From JBBIJH01 sp037446075 (GTDB taxonomy: Bacteria; Bacteroidota; Ignavibacteria; UBA10030; JAHEZR01): a stretch of DNA of 18,154 nt. Made by a program: the position numbers and the translations under genes. Below are positions 1 to 6,525 of the stretch, piece by piece. Positions within the stretch are counted from its first letter, which is position 1; every line of letters begins with the position of its first letter. The notes under the pieces are model-generated. The model was not told the DNA's origin, searched no databases, and saw only the letters and a program-made list of their open reading frames with translations. The stretch lies in contig JBBIJH010000044.1 in the NCBI GenBank assembly GCA_037446075.1, forward strand, positions 1 to 18,154, read 5' to 3'.

Positions 1-1118
1 CACACACGAGAACGATTTCCCCACATCCCGCTACGGCCGCTGCGGCTGCGATCACTCATCATCCCCATGCCGAAACCTCCTTGACCGCCTTGACCCTGCA
101 TCGCCTGCATCCGAGCACGGAACTGTGCAACTCTCGCCGAATCCATTCCCCGGAATCGGGTCGTGTCACTCATCCGCTCTTTCATCAGGGCCTCGAGTTC
201 CTTCTGACTCGGCTGGAACCTTAGGGCGAGGTTCGGCAGTTTCAGAACGTCTTCGCGCTTGTCCACAAGAACCGTGATCGTCGCCGTCATGCCCGGCATT
301 AGTTTTAGATCCGGATTCGGAACATCGATGACGACACTATAGTTCACGACGTTCTGGATGACGTTGGGCTGGAGCCGTACCTGAGCCACCTTCCCACGAA
401 ATTGTTGTTCCGGATAAGCATCGACATTGAAAGTGACATCTTGCCCAACCTGGATTTTGCCAATGTCTGCCTCATCGATATTGGCCATCACCTGCATCTT
501 CGTGAGATCGTTCGCAATTACAAACAAGGTCGGAGCCTGAAAACTCGCAGCCACCGTCTGCCCAACATCGACGTTCCGTGAGATGACCACACCATCGATC
601 GGGGCTCGAATCGTAGCGTACTTCAGGTTCACTCTGGCGCGGCTCAGCGCAGCCTGAGCCGCCTTTCGCTGTGCGAGTGCTGACTCATAGTTTGTCTTTG
701 CCGCATCGTAGTCCGCCTGAGACACGAGGTTCTTCCTGAATAATTCCTCCGTCCTATCCAGCTCCCTCTTCGTCTGGTTCACCTGAGCTTGCGTGCGCTC
801 CAGGTTCGCCTCCGCATCCTCGACCTGAGTTTGCAGGAAGGTCGTATCGATAACTGCGATGATCTGTCCCTTCTTCACCACAGAGTTGAAATCCGCGAAT
901 AGCTTTGCGATCGTTCCGGAAACCTGACTCCCCACTTGCACGGTTGTCACGGCGTTTAATGTGCCGGTGGCGGTGACCTGCAGAGTAATATCCCCTCGCT
1001 CGATTTTCGCCGTCCTGTACATTGGCTCCTTACTCTTGCTGCTTGTGAAAATGAGGATACTCCCGGCAACTAAAACAACACCGACGCTCGCGAGTATGAT
1101 GGTTCTTTTCTTCTTCAT
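1..1118 (-). CDS. MacA/HlyD-type periplasmic efflux adaptor (membrane fusion protein), 3' end outside window
   Basis: Periplasmic adaptor that would link an inner-membrane pump (MacB-type ABC or RND) to a TolC-like channel. I translated it from the ATG at 1118, preceded by an AGGAG ribosome site. The first ~25 residues are a basic start (MKKKRT) and one membrane anchor. Then come a beta-barrel/lipoyl half-motif (residues ~40-80, ending KKGQIIAVIDT), a long coiled-coil hairpin rich in Q, A, E and R, the second lipoyl half (IRAPIDGVVISRNVDVGQTV) and a beta-barrel segment ending LMPGMTATITV. After a PNLALRF strand the reading frame enters a Gly/Gln/Met/Arg-rich stretch that is still open at base 1, so roughly 370 codons are present and the C-terminal membrane-proximal domain is missing. 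It is the last visible gene of a minus-strand cluster, 33 bases after the lipoprotein gene. The MacA subtype is an inference; the pump gene would lie to the left of the window. Confidence 0.9.
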   Translation of the reverse strand, partial: MKKKRTIILASVGVVLVAGSILIFTSSKSKEPMYRTAKIERGDITLQVTATGTLNAVTTVQVGSQVSGTIAKLFADFNSVVKKGQIIAVIDTTFLQTQVEDAEANLERTQAQVNQTKRELDRTEELFRKNLVSQADYDAAKTNYESALAQRKAAQAALSRARVNLKYATIRAPIDGVVISRNVDVGQTVAASFQAPTLFVIANDLTKMQVMANIDEADIGKIQVGQDVTFNVDAYPEQQFRGKVAQVRLQPNVIQNVVNYSVVIDVPNPDLKLMPGMTATITVLVDKREDVLKLPNLALRFQPSQKELEALMKERMSDTTRFRGMDSARVAQFRARMQAMQGQGGQGGFGMGMMSDRSRSGRSGMWGNRSRV

Positions 1119-1151
1119 TGACCTTCTCCTCGTAGAATGAATTCTTGCCCT

Positions 1152-1958
1152 CTAACTTCCAGAGGATAAAATGACCTTTAGCGAGACCTCAGGGATCCCC
1201 GCAGTTTCTCCCCTCCCTGCCCGAGGCCGCACAATTCTGCGCCCTCGTGTGCCTCGACCCACTGGGCCGATCGCTCTACCCACTTCCTCGCGGTATTGGG
1301 CAACCTCTTCCAACAGGGCGCGTCCAAACTTCATCCTTACTCCTGCAGTTCCTCCAACTCCTACAAAAGCATAATTCGAGAAAAAACTCGGAAGATTACG
1401 AGGAATCCGAATTTCAAAGGCCATGAACCCGAGCGATCTGCTTGTTGCTGCGGCAAACCCTTCTTTGTTACCGGATGGGAAGGCTCGGGAATCCACATTT
1501 CGCCTGTCGATGACAAGGATTCCGCCGCGCCAATTTTCCAGTTGCTGCTGAATCTTTGCCTTCTGCTCGTCGGACATACTCTCCCAGAACCGCCCTCTCG
1601 CCCGCTGCAGGTCTAGCAACCGGCCCGAGGGGATGTACACCTCAAAGTCATCATTCTTTCCGCCTTCGGGATCAATCGAGAGTAGAAGTCCTACCCGTTC
1701 GACCTGTGCAATGACGGTAACATCTCGAATCCTCCCGGCGAGATACAGGTAATTGGAATCATTCGCGACACTGACCGTCAGTCGATTCTCTTCCATGACG
1801 AGGAACGGTGTTCTCGCCCATTCCTCCAGATCTCCATCAATTGACGGAGCGGAGCGAAACCAAGCGCTCGACAATTCTTCTCTGCACCCTGCAAAAATGA
1901 GAACTAGAAAAAGCGTGACCGTCCGTGATATTGACCTTGGTTCAACATAAGCAACCAC
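1152..1958 (-). CDS. Predicted lipoprotein with CBM9/DOMON-like beta-sandwich domain
   Basis: Function unknown. The GTG start at 1958 is chosen because AAGGAGG lies 4 bases upstream. Residues 13-24 form a hydrophobic signal ending in the lipobox FAGC, with lipidation expected at Cys25. Residues ~37-200 begin APSIDGDLEEWA and contain YLYLAGRI and FEIRIPR strands. This is the layout of carbohydrate-binding-module-9-like domains, which in many secreted proteins bind sugars or serve as a generic beta-sandwich. The C-terminal part (~228-255) is a basic Gly/Arg-rich stretch (GRGTRGRRIVRPRAGRG) that is unlikely to be folded. It sits 31 bases after the Spy-like gene and 33 bases before the efflux adaptor, so it is probably co-transcribed with both. 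The domain assignment rests on pattern recognition of the IDG...W motif only. Confidence 0.75.
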   Translation of the reverse strand: MVAYVEPRSISRTVTLFLVLIFAGCREELSSAWFRSAPSIDGDLEEWARTPFLVMEENRLTVSVANDSNYLYLAGRIRDVTVIAQVERVGLLLSIDPEGGKNDDFEVYIPSGRLLDLQRARGRFWESMSDEQKAKIQQQLENWRGGILVIDRRNVDSRAFPSGNKEGFAAATSRSLGFMAFEIRIPRNLPSFFSNYAFVGVGGTAGVRMKFGRALLEEVAQYREEVGRAIGPVGRGTRGRRIVRPRAGRGETAGIPEVSLKVILSSGS

Positions 1959-1989
1959 GCGGCCTCCTTCCGAGCCAGCTCGGTGGCAG

Positions 1990-2448
1990 TTATTGTTGAC
2001 GCATCTGACGCCATCGCCCTCGTTCAGCCCTCGCCATTTCCTGTAAGTTAGGGACGATCACCGACGTGAACTTTTCCTTCTGGTTCGCGTCCAATTTCGC
2101 TTGAATCCTCGCTGCGAGTGAATCGATTTTCTTCTGGCGTTCCATCTGCTCCGCTCTGAATGTCTGCAGGGCCTCTCGATTGAACATCCCCTGGCCGGGG
2201 ACAAACTTGGCCCTCATTTCTTCTCGAATCTTCTTGTCCTCATCTACTACGTTCTGTATCTGCGCCACCAGCGACAAAACGTCTTCCTTCTGGGATTTCC
2301 TCAGGTTCAGGTAGTCTGTCAGTTTCTTCGTATCGAGGATACTGATGCTATCAGCCTTTGCGACGGTTTTTTCCTGAGCGTAAATGATGCTTGTAGTGAA
2401 CAAGAAGCTCAGGAGCATAAAAGCTCCAAACACGATCATTCTTAGCAT
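1990..2448 (-). CDS. Periplasmic helical protein, Spy/CpxP-like (second of two)
   Basis: A small secreted alpha-helical protein of 152 residues. The ATG at 2448 follows a GGAGG by 7-8 bases. Residues 1-24 are a clear Sec signal peptide (hydrophobic core, likely cleavage after IIYA). The mature part is almost wholly charged, amphipathic helix rich in K, E, Q and R, with segments such as LNLRKSQKEDVLSLV and LDANQKEKFTSVI. These resemble the paired helix/LTxxQ architecture of Spy/CpxP/ZraP periplasmic chaperones and stress sensors, but the canonical LTxxQ is degenerate, so the family call is weaker than for its neighbour at 2666-3052. It lies 217 bases after that neighbour and directly before the lipoprotein gene, within a sigma/anti-sigma-led cluster, which suggests an envelope-stress role (inference). 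Confidence 0.75.
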   Translation of the reverse strand: MLRMIVFGAFMLLSFLFTTSIIYAQEKTVAKADSISILDTKKLTDYLNLRKSQKEDVLSLVAQIQNVVDEDKKIREEMRAKFVPGQGMFNREALQTFRAEQMERQKKIDSLAARIQAKLDANQKEKFTSVIVPNLQEMARAERGRWRQMRQQ

Positions 2449-2665
2449 GGGAATGCCTCCGATTGTGATTCGAATGAATGGTAGTGTTGCATGCCACAGA
2501 GATAGAGGGAGGTTGAGCTGCTCAGCAATAGATCCCTCTCCATTGGATGTTCCACTTCCAAGTTTCGTTTAACCTGCAGTTCTCTTATCGCTTCTTCCAC
2601 GTAGTACCCGCTCCCGAATTTCACGATAGAGTCTGAAAAGCAAGTTGTCCGATTTGCCAGATAGA

Positions 2666-3052
2666 TTACTTCCTTTTTTCCTCTCGCCGCCGAGCCGTTT
2701 CGAACTCCTTGACAAGGTCCTCGAACTTGGCAAGCTGTGCTGGTGTCAACAGGCTCCGGATCGAGTCTCGTGTCGCTTCTCTCATCTCCATGTACTTCGT
2801 CTGAACACTCTTCCTGAACTCGTCAAACACCGCCTGGCGCCGATTCATCAGGTCCTCGAGTTGCTCTTGCTGAAGGACGCTGAGCTGAAGTTCCTTCAGC
2901 ATTCGCCCCTTGAAGGCCTCATATCGGGATGAGGGCCTGGATGGACGGAGCGCGCTGCGCAAGAAGGCCTGATCAACCAGAATCCCCGCGACTGTTCCTA
3001 AGAGAAAACTCAACAGAATCGTGATTCCCGCCTTCCTCTTTGACGTCATCAT
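2666..3052 (-). CDS. Spy/CpxP-like periplasmic stress protein (membrane-anchored)
   Basis: A 128-residue protein with a short basic N-terminus (MMTSKRK), one hydrophobic segment (~residues 8-27) and a charged helical periplasmic domain. The motif LTPAQLAKFEDLV (near residues 102-114) is a good match to the LTxxQ repeat of Spy/CpxP/periplasmic heavy-metal sensor proteins, which bind misfolded proteins or damp envelope-stress signalling. A GTG at 3061 overlaps the anti-sigma stop codon, but it abuts the Shine-Dalgarno sequence. AGGAG sits 8 bases before the ATG at 3052, so that start is preferred. The gene starts 5 bases after the anti-sigma stop, which implies translational coupling. It is probably a target or modulator of the sigma/anti-sigma pair (inference from position). 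Confidence 0.82.
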   Translation of the reverse strand: MMTSKRKAGITILLSFLLGTVAGILVDQAFLRSALRPSRPSSRYEAFKGRMLKELQLSVLQQEQLEDLMNRRQAVFDEFRKSVQTKYMEMREATRDSIRSLLTPAQLAKFEDLVKEFETARRREEKRK

Positions 3053-3057
3053 CCGTG

Positions 3058-3501
3058 TCACTCCTCTCCCCGATGATCTGAGACCACCAGTACCAAGACC
3101 TCATCCTTCGAGAACGGGACTTGGCGCTGCAAAAGCTGCTCTTCGACAACGGTCTGCTGGGCGGTTGAATAGAACAGATACCCCTCGGATGTTTCCTTAC
3201 CCGTGAATGAAAACAGAAGTGCGAGGGCGAGGACCAAAAGCCCGATGATCGGGACCAGAAGCTTCGCCTCGATAGCTGCGACCTCTCCATTGGTTTCGGG
3301 CTGGGTTTCCAGATTAGCCTTCAACCGTGTCAAGAAGTAGGGACTGGCGGAATAAGGAGGCAACCCCGAAGCCACCGCCTTCAGTTTTCTGAAATCTTCG
3401 AGGGCTCCCTGACACGCCCCACACCCTCGGAGATGATCCTCGAGAAATTGGCGGACCTCCGTCTGCAACTCCTCATCCACGTAGGATGAGATCAAGGGCA
3501 A
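3058..3501 (-). CDS. Zinc-finger (zf-HC2) anti-sigma factor, transmembrane
   Basis: Cytoplasmic anti-sigma domain joined to a single membrane span, expected to hold the adjacent ECF sigma factor inactive. The Hx3Cx2C zinc-binding motif is His23, Cys27, Cys30 (EDHLRGCGACQGAL). Residues ~82-100 are a hydrophobic helix and the last ~45 residues form a short periplasmic tail. The start is uncertain. TTG at 3501 is the nearest recognised start codon but has no ribosome site. The open frame continues upstream through DIERHLKKYLPLISSYVDEEL, which looks like the true N-terminus of the domain. A perfect AGGAG stands 8 bases before an ATA codon at 3525-3523, so initiation at ATA, or a mutated or misread ATG, is likely and would give 155 residues. 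It follows the sigma gene and is itself followed after 5 bases by the Spy-like gene. Confidence 0.88.
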   Translation of the reverse strand: MPLISSYVDEELQTEVRQFLEDHLRGCGACQGALEDFRKLKAVASGLPPYSASPYFLTRLKANLETQPETNGEVAAIEAKLLVPIIGLLVLALALLFSFTGKETSEGYLFYSTAQQTVVEEQLLQRQVPFSKDEVLVLVVSDHRGEE

Positions 3502-3530
3502 GTATTTTTTCAGGTGACGTTCTATGTCAG

Positions 3531-4121
3531 TTACTCCTGAATTTCAGACTCGTCGAGATATGGCCGGAGATATTGTCGGAGTTTGACTCTAGCGTAAAAG
3601 AGCCGCGATTTCACTGTCCCGATACTGCATTGGAGAATTCCGGCGATCTCAGAATAGGAGAACCCCTCAATGTCGCGAAGGGTAAATACGATGCGATTTT
3701 TTTCTGGAAGCTTCTTCATCACTTTTTGCAGAAACTCGGCTACCTCCTTTTGCTCCATCTCACTGTCTGGCCGTCGTCCACCGGGGAGCTTTTCTTCCAA
3801 CTCTAATTGACCCTCTTCAGGTTCCTTGACACGACTGAAGGAAAAGATGCGCCTCCTTTTTTGTTGCCGAAGCTCATCCAAACAGACATTTACCGCAATC
3901 CGGAAGATCCACGTCGAGAAAGCAGCCTCGCCCCGATAATGGGGGAGTGCCTGATACGCTTTCACTAATACTTCCTGGGCCAGATCATCGATGTCTGCCG
4001 AACGGCCAAGAGTGTGGTGGAGTATGTTGCAGATTCTCTGGTAGTGCCGTTTTGCCAACTCATCAAAAGCACCATGGTCACCACCAACGAATCGTCTTAC
4101 AAGACGAGCATCCTCTTCCAT
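3531..4121 (-). CDS. ECF sigma-70 family RNA polymerase sigma factor (RpoE-like)
   Basis: A 196-residue alternative sigma factor with only regions 2 and 4. Region 2 spans about residues 12-90: DLAQEVLVKAYQAL is the core-binding helix and FSTWIFRIAVNVCLDELR the -10 recognition part. After an acidic/basic linker, region 4 (about 133-187: LPEKNRIVFTLRDIEGFSYSEIA, then GTVKSRLFYAR as the helix-turn-helix) reads the -35 element. The ATG at 4121 has only a weak GGACGG upstream. A sigma-E-type promoter about 20 bases upstream (4142-4169) suggests autoregulation. The next gene is a zf-HC2 anti-sigma factor, the standard partner. The cluster that follows (Spy-like proteins, lipoprotein, efflux adaptor) suggests an envelope-stress regulon. 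Which signal it answers cannot be read from the sequence. Confidence 0.94.
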   Translation of the reverse strand: MEEDARLVRRFVGGDHGAFDELAKRHYQRICNILHHTLGRSADIDDLAQEVLVKAYQALPHYRGEAAFSTWIFRIAVNVCLDELRQQKRRRIFSFSRVKEPEEGQLELEEKLPGGRRPDSEMEQKEVAEFLQKVMKKLPEKNRIVFTLRDIEGFSYSEIAGILQCSIGTVKSRLFYARVKLRQYLRPYLDESEIQE

Positions 4122-4141
4122 CTAGCCGTCCATGCTCATAA

Positions 4142-4169
4142 TTAGACGTAAGCCAGCCCGCAATGTTCA
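4142..4169 (-). promoter_or_regulatory. Candidate ECF (sigma-E-like) promoter of the sigma operon
   Basis: On the minus strand TGAACAT, 16 bases, then TCTAA. The known RpoE consensus is GGAACTT-N16-TCNAA: five of seven -35 bases agree and the -10 agrees fully, at exactly the right spacing. The predicted transcription start lies about 13 bases before the sigma ATG, so the leader is short. Autoregulation by the encoded sigma factor is an inference. Confidence 0.5.
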
Positions 4170-4257
4170 TTTTCCACCATCAGCCTGCGGGAAGCGCATT
4201 GATCGGGCATCTGGAATTGACAAGTCAGGAGGAGATTGATTCAACCCATGATTACAG

Positions 4258-4287
4258 AAAAAGCCAACAGTCCTAGGCGTTGGCTTT
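4258..4287 (-). terminator. Intrinsic terminator of the acyl-CoA ligase gene
   Basis: A 9-base perfect inverted repeat (AAAGCCAAC / GTTGGCTTT) with a 10-base loop that itself contains CCTAGG. Read on the minus strand the hairpin ends in a five-T run. It lies 66 bases after the ligase stop and before the sigma promoter, so it separates the two transcription units. Confidence 0.75.
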
Positions 4288-4352
4288 GCAATTTGAACGG
4301 AAGGACCTTGGTGAGAAAGGGAAACCCCCGTTGATCCGTCCTTTTCCGGTCC

Positions 4353-6170
4353 TCAGTTCACACCCTTGTACATATCTTCAATGAGATGGGCATAGCGCTC
4401 CTCCACCACCTTGCGCCTTACTTTCAGGGTGGGCGTGATCTCTCCGTTTTCCACCGTCAAGGGTTTCTCAAGAAGTCTAAATTTCCTTACTCGTTCATAA
4501 TGTGCCAGATCACGCTGCAGTCCCTGGATGTTCTTATCCATGAACTCTATGATTTGCTTCTTTCGCACGAGATCGGAGTCGTCGCGGTAGGAAATACCAT
4601 GTGCTGCCGCATACTGTCTGAGTGCATCGAAATCAGGTACGATGAGCGCGCTAAGAAACATGCGCCGGTCACCGACAAGAACAAATTGATCGATGTACTT
4701 GTTCTTGAGGAAAAGGTTTTCGATGGGTTGAGGAGCAATATTTTTCCCACCCGAACTCACGAAAAGATGTTTCTTCCGGTCAGTGATTACAAGGTAGCCA
4801 TCTGAGTCGAACATCCCGATATCGCCCGTGTGAAGCCACCCCTCTTTGTCGATGGCCTCTCGCGTAGACCTGGTATCATTCCAATACCCCTTCATCACAT
4901 GTGGGCCTCGAGTGAGAATCTCACCATCTGGCGCAATCTTCACCTCGACGCCAGGAATTGGCTTTCCAACTGTTCCAAACTTGTAGTCATCCACAGGGTT
5001 AACGGCTATAACGGGAGAGCTTTCCGTCAGCCCGTAACCCTCGATGATTTTGATTCCGAGCGCTTCGAAGAACTCCCCAAACTCACGGGCAAGAGCCGCT
5101 CCACCGGAGACAAAGAACCTGATGCGCCCTCCGACTCGAGCCTTCAGTTTCTCATACACAAGCTTCTCAGCCAGTCGGTACTGGAGCTTGAGACCCAGGG
5201 GAATGACTCCTATCCTTCTCGCCTTCGCGTATGCCCGACCGACTCCAAGGGCCCAGTGGAAGATTTTCCTGCGGAGTGCCGGTCCGCCGTCAAACTGCTT
5301 GAGGATTCGGGTGTGCAGTCGCTCGAAGAGGCGAGGGACAGAGGTAACGACTGTGGGCCGAACTTCAAGCAAGTTTTCGCGAATAGTCTCGATGCTCTCA
5401 GCAAAGGCGATGGTAGCCCCACATGCCGTCGCGGTGTAGTATCCAGCCATCCTCTCAAATGAATGACAGAGCGGGAGATAGGAGAGCAAGACATCCTCAT
5501 GGTTGAACGGGATTATCTGAGCTGATGCCGTGATATTTGAGGCGAAGTTCGCGTGAGTTAGCATAACACCCTTCGGATTTCCGGTCGTTCCCGAGGTGTA
5601 GATCAGGGTGCAAAGGTCGCCCGGGTGAACTCGGCTAACTGACTCTTGGAGGAAGTTCCTATGGTTTCGGCCGAATTCCTCCCCGAGGTCATAGACTTCT
5701 TGGAAATCTAGTACTTCAGAAGGAAAGTCTGCGGCTTTCTTGCCCATGATGATGATTTTCTTAATCGACCGGACTCTCGGTAAAATCTTCAAAACCTTAG
5801 AGAGTTGGGCTAGATTGGAGACCACGACGACCTTGACGCCCGAGTCGCTAAAGATGTACTCAATCTGCTTAGAAGTAAGAGTTGTAAAAACCGGGACGTC
5901 GAACGCACCAAGAAACAGGGTCCCCATGTCCGCCACGACCCACTCGGGACGGTTCTCCGAGATAACACCTACGCGGTCTCCCCGCCTGACACCGATTGAC
6001 GCTAGCCCCAGGGCAAACTGCTCGACCCGGCGACGGGCCTCTGCAAATCCGATCCCATGGTACTTGCCACCGACCTTGTACATCAAGTAGGGTCGGTCAG
6101 TCATCTGGAACCGATCCGTGACCTTCAGGAACATCTCAGGGATGGTGGAGAAAGAAACGATCACACCCAT
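4353..6170 (-). CDS. Long-chain fatty acid--CoA ligase (AMP-forming)
   Basis: Activates fatty acids to acyl-CoA through an acyl-adenylate, feeding phospholipid synthesis or beta-oxidation. Cytoplasmic or membrane-associated. With the ATG at 6170 the product is 605 residues, the usual length for FadD15/long-chain ligases. All core motifs of the ANL superfamily are present: YTSGTTGNPKG (191-201, phosphate loop), GYGLTESSP (378-386), GWLHTGDIG (444-452), the hinge region DRKKHLFVSSGGKN (464-477), and a C-terminal catalytic lysine in TLKVRRK (Lys583). The frame extends to a TTG at 6227, but that lies inside the promoter, and GGAG stands 9 bases before the ATG at 6170, so the shorter start is chosen. 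It is a single-gene unit with its own promoter (6219-6247) and terminator (4258-4287), divergent from nrdJ. Exact chain-length preference is not visible. Confidence 0.94.
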   Translation of the reverse strand: MGVIVSFSTIPEMFLKVTDRFQMTDRPYLMYKVGGKYHGIGFAEARRRVEQFALGLASIGVRRGDRVGVISENRPEWVVADMGTLFLGAFDVPVFTTLTSKQIEYIFSDSGVKVVVVSNLAQLSKVLKILPRVRSIKKIIIMGKKAADFPSEVLDFQEVYDLGEEFGRNHRNFLQESVSRVHPGDLCTLIYTSGTTGNPKGVMLTHANFASNITASAQIIPFNHEDVLLSYLPLCHSFERMAGYYTATACGATIAFAESIETIRENLLEVRPTVVTSVPRLFERLHTRILKQFDGGPALRRKIFHWALGVGRAYAKARRIGVIPLGLKLQYRLAEKLVYEKLKARVGGRIRFFVSGGAALAREFGEFFEALGIKIIEGYGLTESSPVIAVNPVDDYKFGTVGKPIPGVEVKIAPDGEILTRGPHVMKGYWNDTRSTREAIDKEGWLHTGDIGMFDSDGYLVITDRKKHLFVSSGGKNIAPQPIENLFLKNKYIDQFVLVGDRRMFLSALIVPDFDALRQYAAAHGISYRDDSDLVRKKQIIEFMDKNIQGLQRDLAHYERVRKFRLLEKPLTVENGEITPTLKVRRKVVEERYAHLIEDMYKGVN

Positions 6171-6218
6171 GGAGAGGAACTCCGGCGAGAAGAATGTGGC
6201 ACAACCTTTGACGCCGTG

Positions 6219-6247
6219 AAAGTACAAGAAGTTGAAAAAAGAATCAA
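6219..6247 (-). promoter_or_regulatory. Promoter of the acyl-CoA ligase gene
   Basis: On the minus strand TTGATT, 17 bases, TACTTT. Spacing is ideal for a housekeeping sigma-70-type promoter and the predicted start falls about 40 bases before the ATG at 6170. It also rules out the upstream TTG at 6227 as the start codon. Confidence 0.6.
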
Positions 6248-6276
6248 GAGGTTTTTCTTTTTTCTGAATTTTTTAC

Positions 6277-6305
6277 TTGACTTCCTCCATGTAAGTTTCT
6301 ATATT
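6277..6305 (+). promoter_or_regulatory. Promoter of nrdJ
   Basis: TTGACT, 17 bases, TATATT: a near-consensus housekeeping promoter. It fires away from the ligase promoter at 6219-6247, with only 29 bases between the two -35 boxes. The predicted transcript would have a leader of about 210 bases before the nrdJ ATG. Confidence 0.7.
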
Positions 6306-6525
6306 TTGCGCACCATCGGCTCGATAGAAATCCTACCGAGAGCCAGTTTAAGAAGAGGAAGTGCTCTTCCATGATATCTGACGCAGTGTGCAGCACCTCT
6401 CTTCGTTTCGCTCACTGCTACACTCACTGAGGAACTCGAGCGAACGGTCAGATACTTGTTCGCGCAAGGGGATTTTATTTTGATATCACACTACTTTTCA
6501 ACAAAATCCATTGACAGGGGATTCT
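6306..6525 (+). promoter_or_regulatory. Structured nrdJ leader with mutually exclusive hairpins
   Basis: No gene of normal size is present. Several inverted repeats can be seen: GGCTC 6318-6322 with GAGCC 6340-6344; GGAAG 6357-6361 with CTTCC 6366-6370; GCAGTG 6383-6388 with CACTGC 6413-6418. Most notably, the segment GAGCGAAC (6438-6445) can pair either backwards with GTTTCGCTC (6405-6413, one bulged base) or forwards with GTTCGC (6458-6463). A 19-codon frame runs 6371-6430 and stops just before the shared segment; its possible ribosome site (GGAAG) is in the 6357-6370 hairpin. The nrdJ ribosome site AGGGG (6516-6520) is separate. The layout suggests a regulatory leader, but I cannot assign it to a known riboswitch class. 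The cobalamin B12 box is absent here. Confidence 0.35.

Noticed and set aside
2442..2624. 60-codon minus-strand frame in the gap between the two Spy-like genes
   Set aside because: It starts at GTG without a ribosome site, runs over the ribosome site of the next gene and resembles no family. The 217-base gap otherwise shows no convincing promoter or hairpin with a T tract.
4830..5462. 210-codon plus-strand frame inside the acyl-CoA ligase gene
   Set aside because: It is antisense to a conserved enzyme with all motifs intact and has no domain of its own.
6306..6525. Cobalamin riboswitch in the nrdJ leader
   Set aside because: The B12 box and the CCCGCAACTGT block, both plain at 17097-17230 on the other strand, are missing here. 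Only a short GAGAGCCAG resemblance exists.
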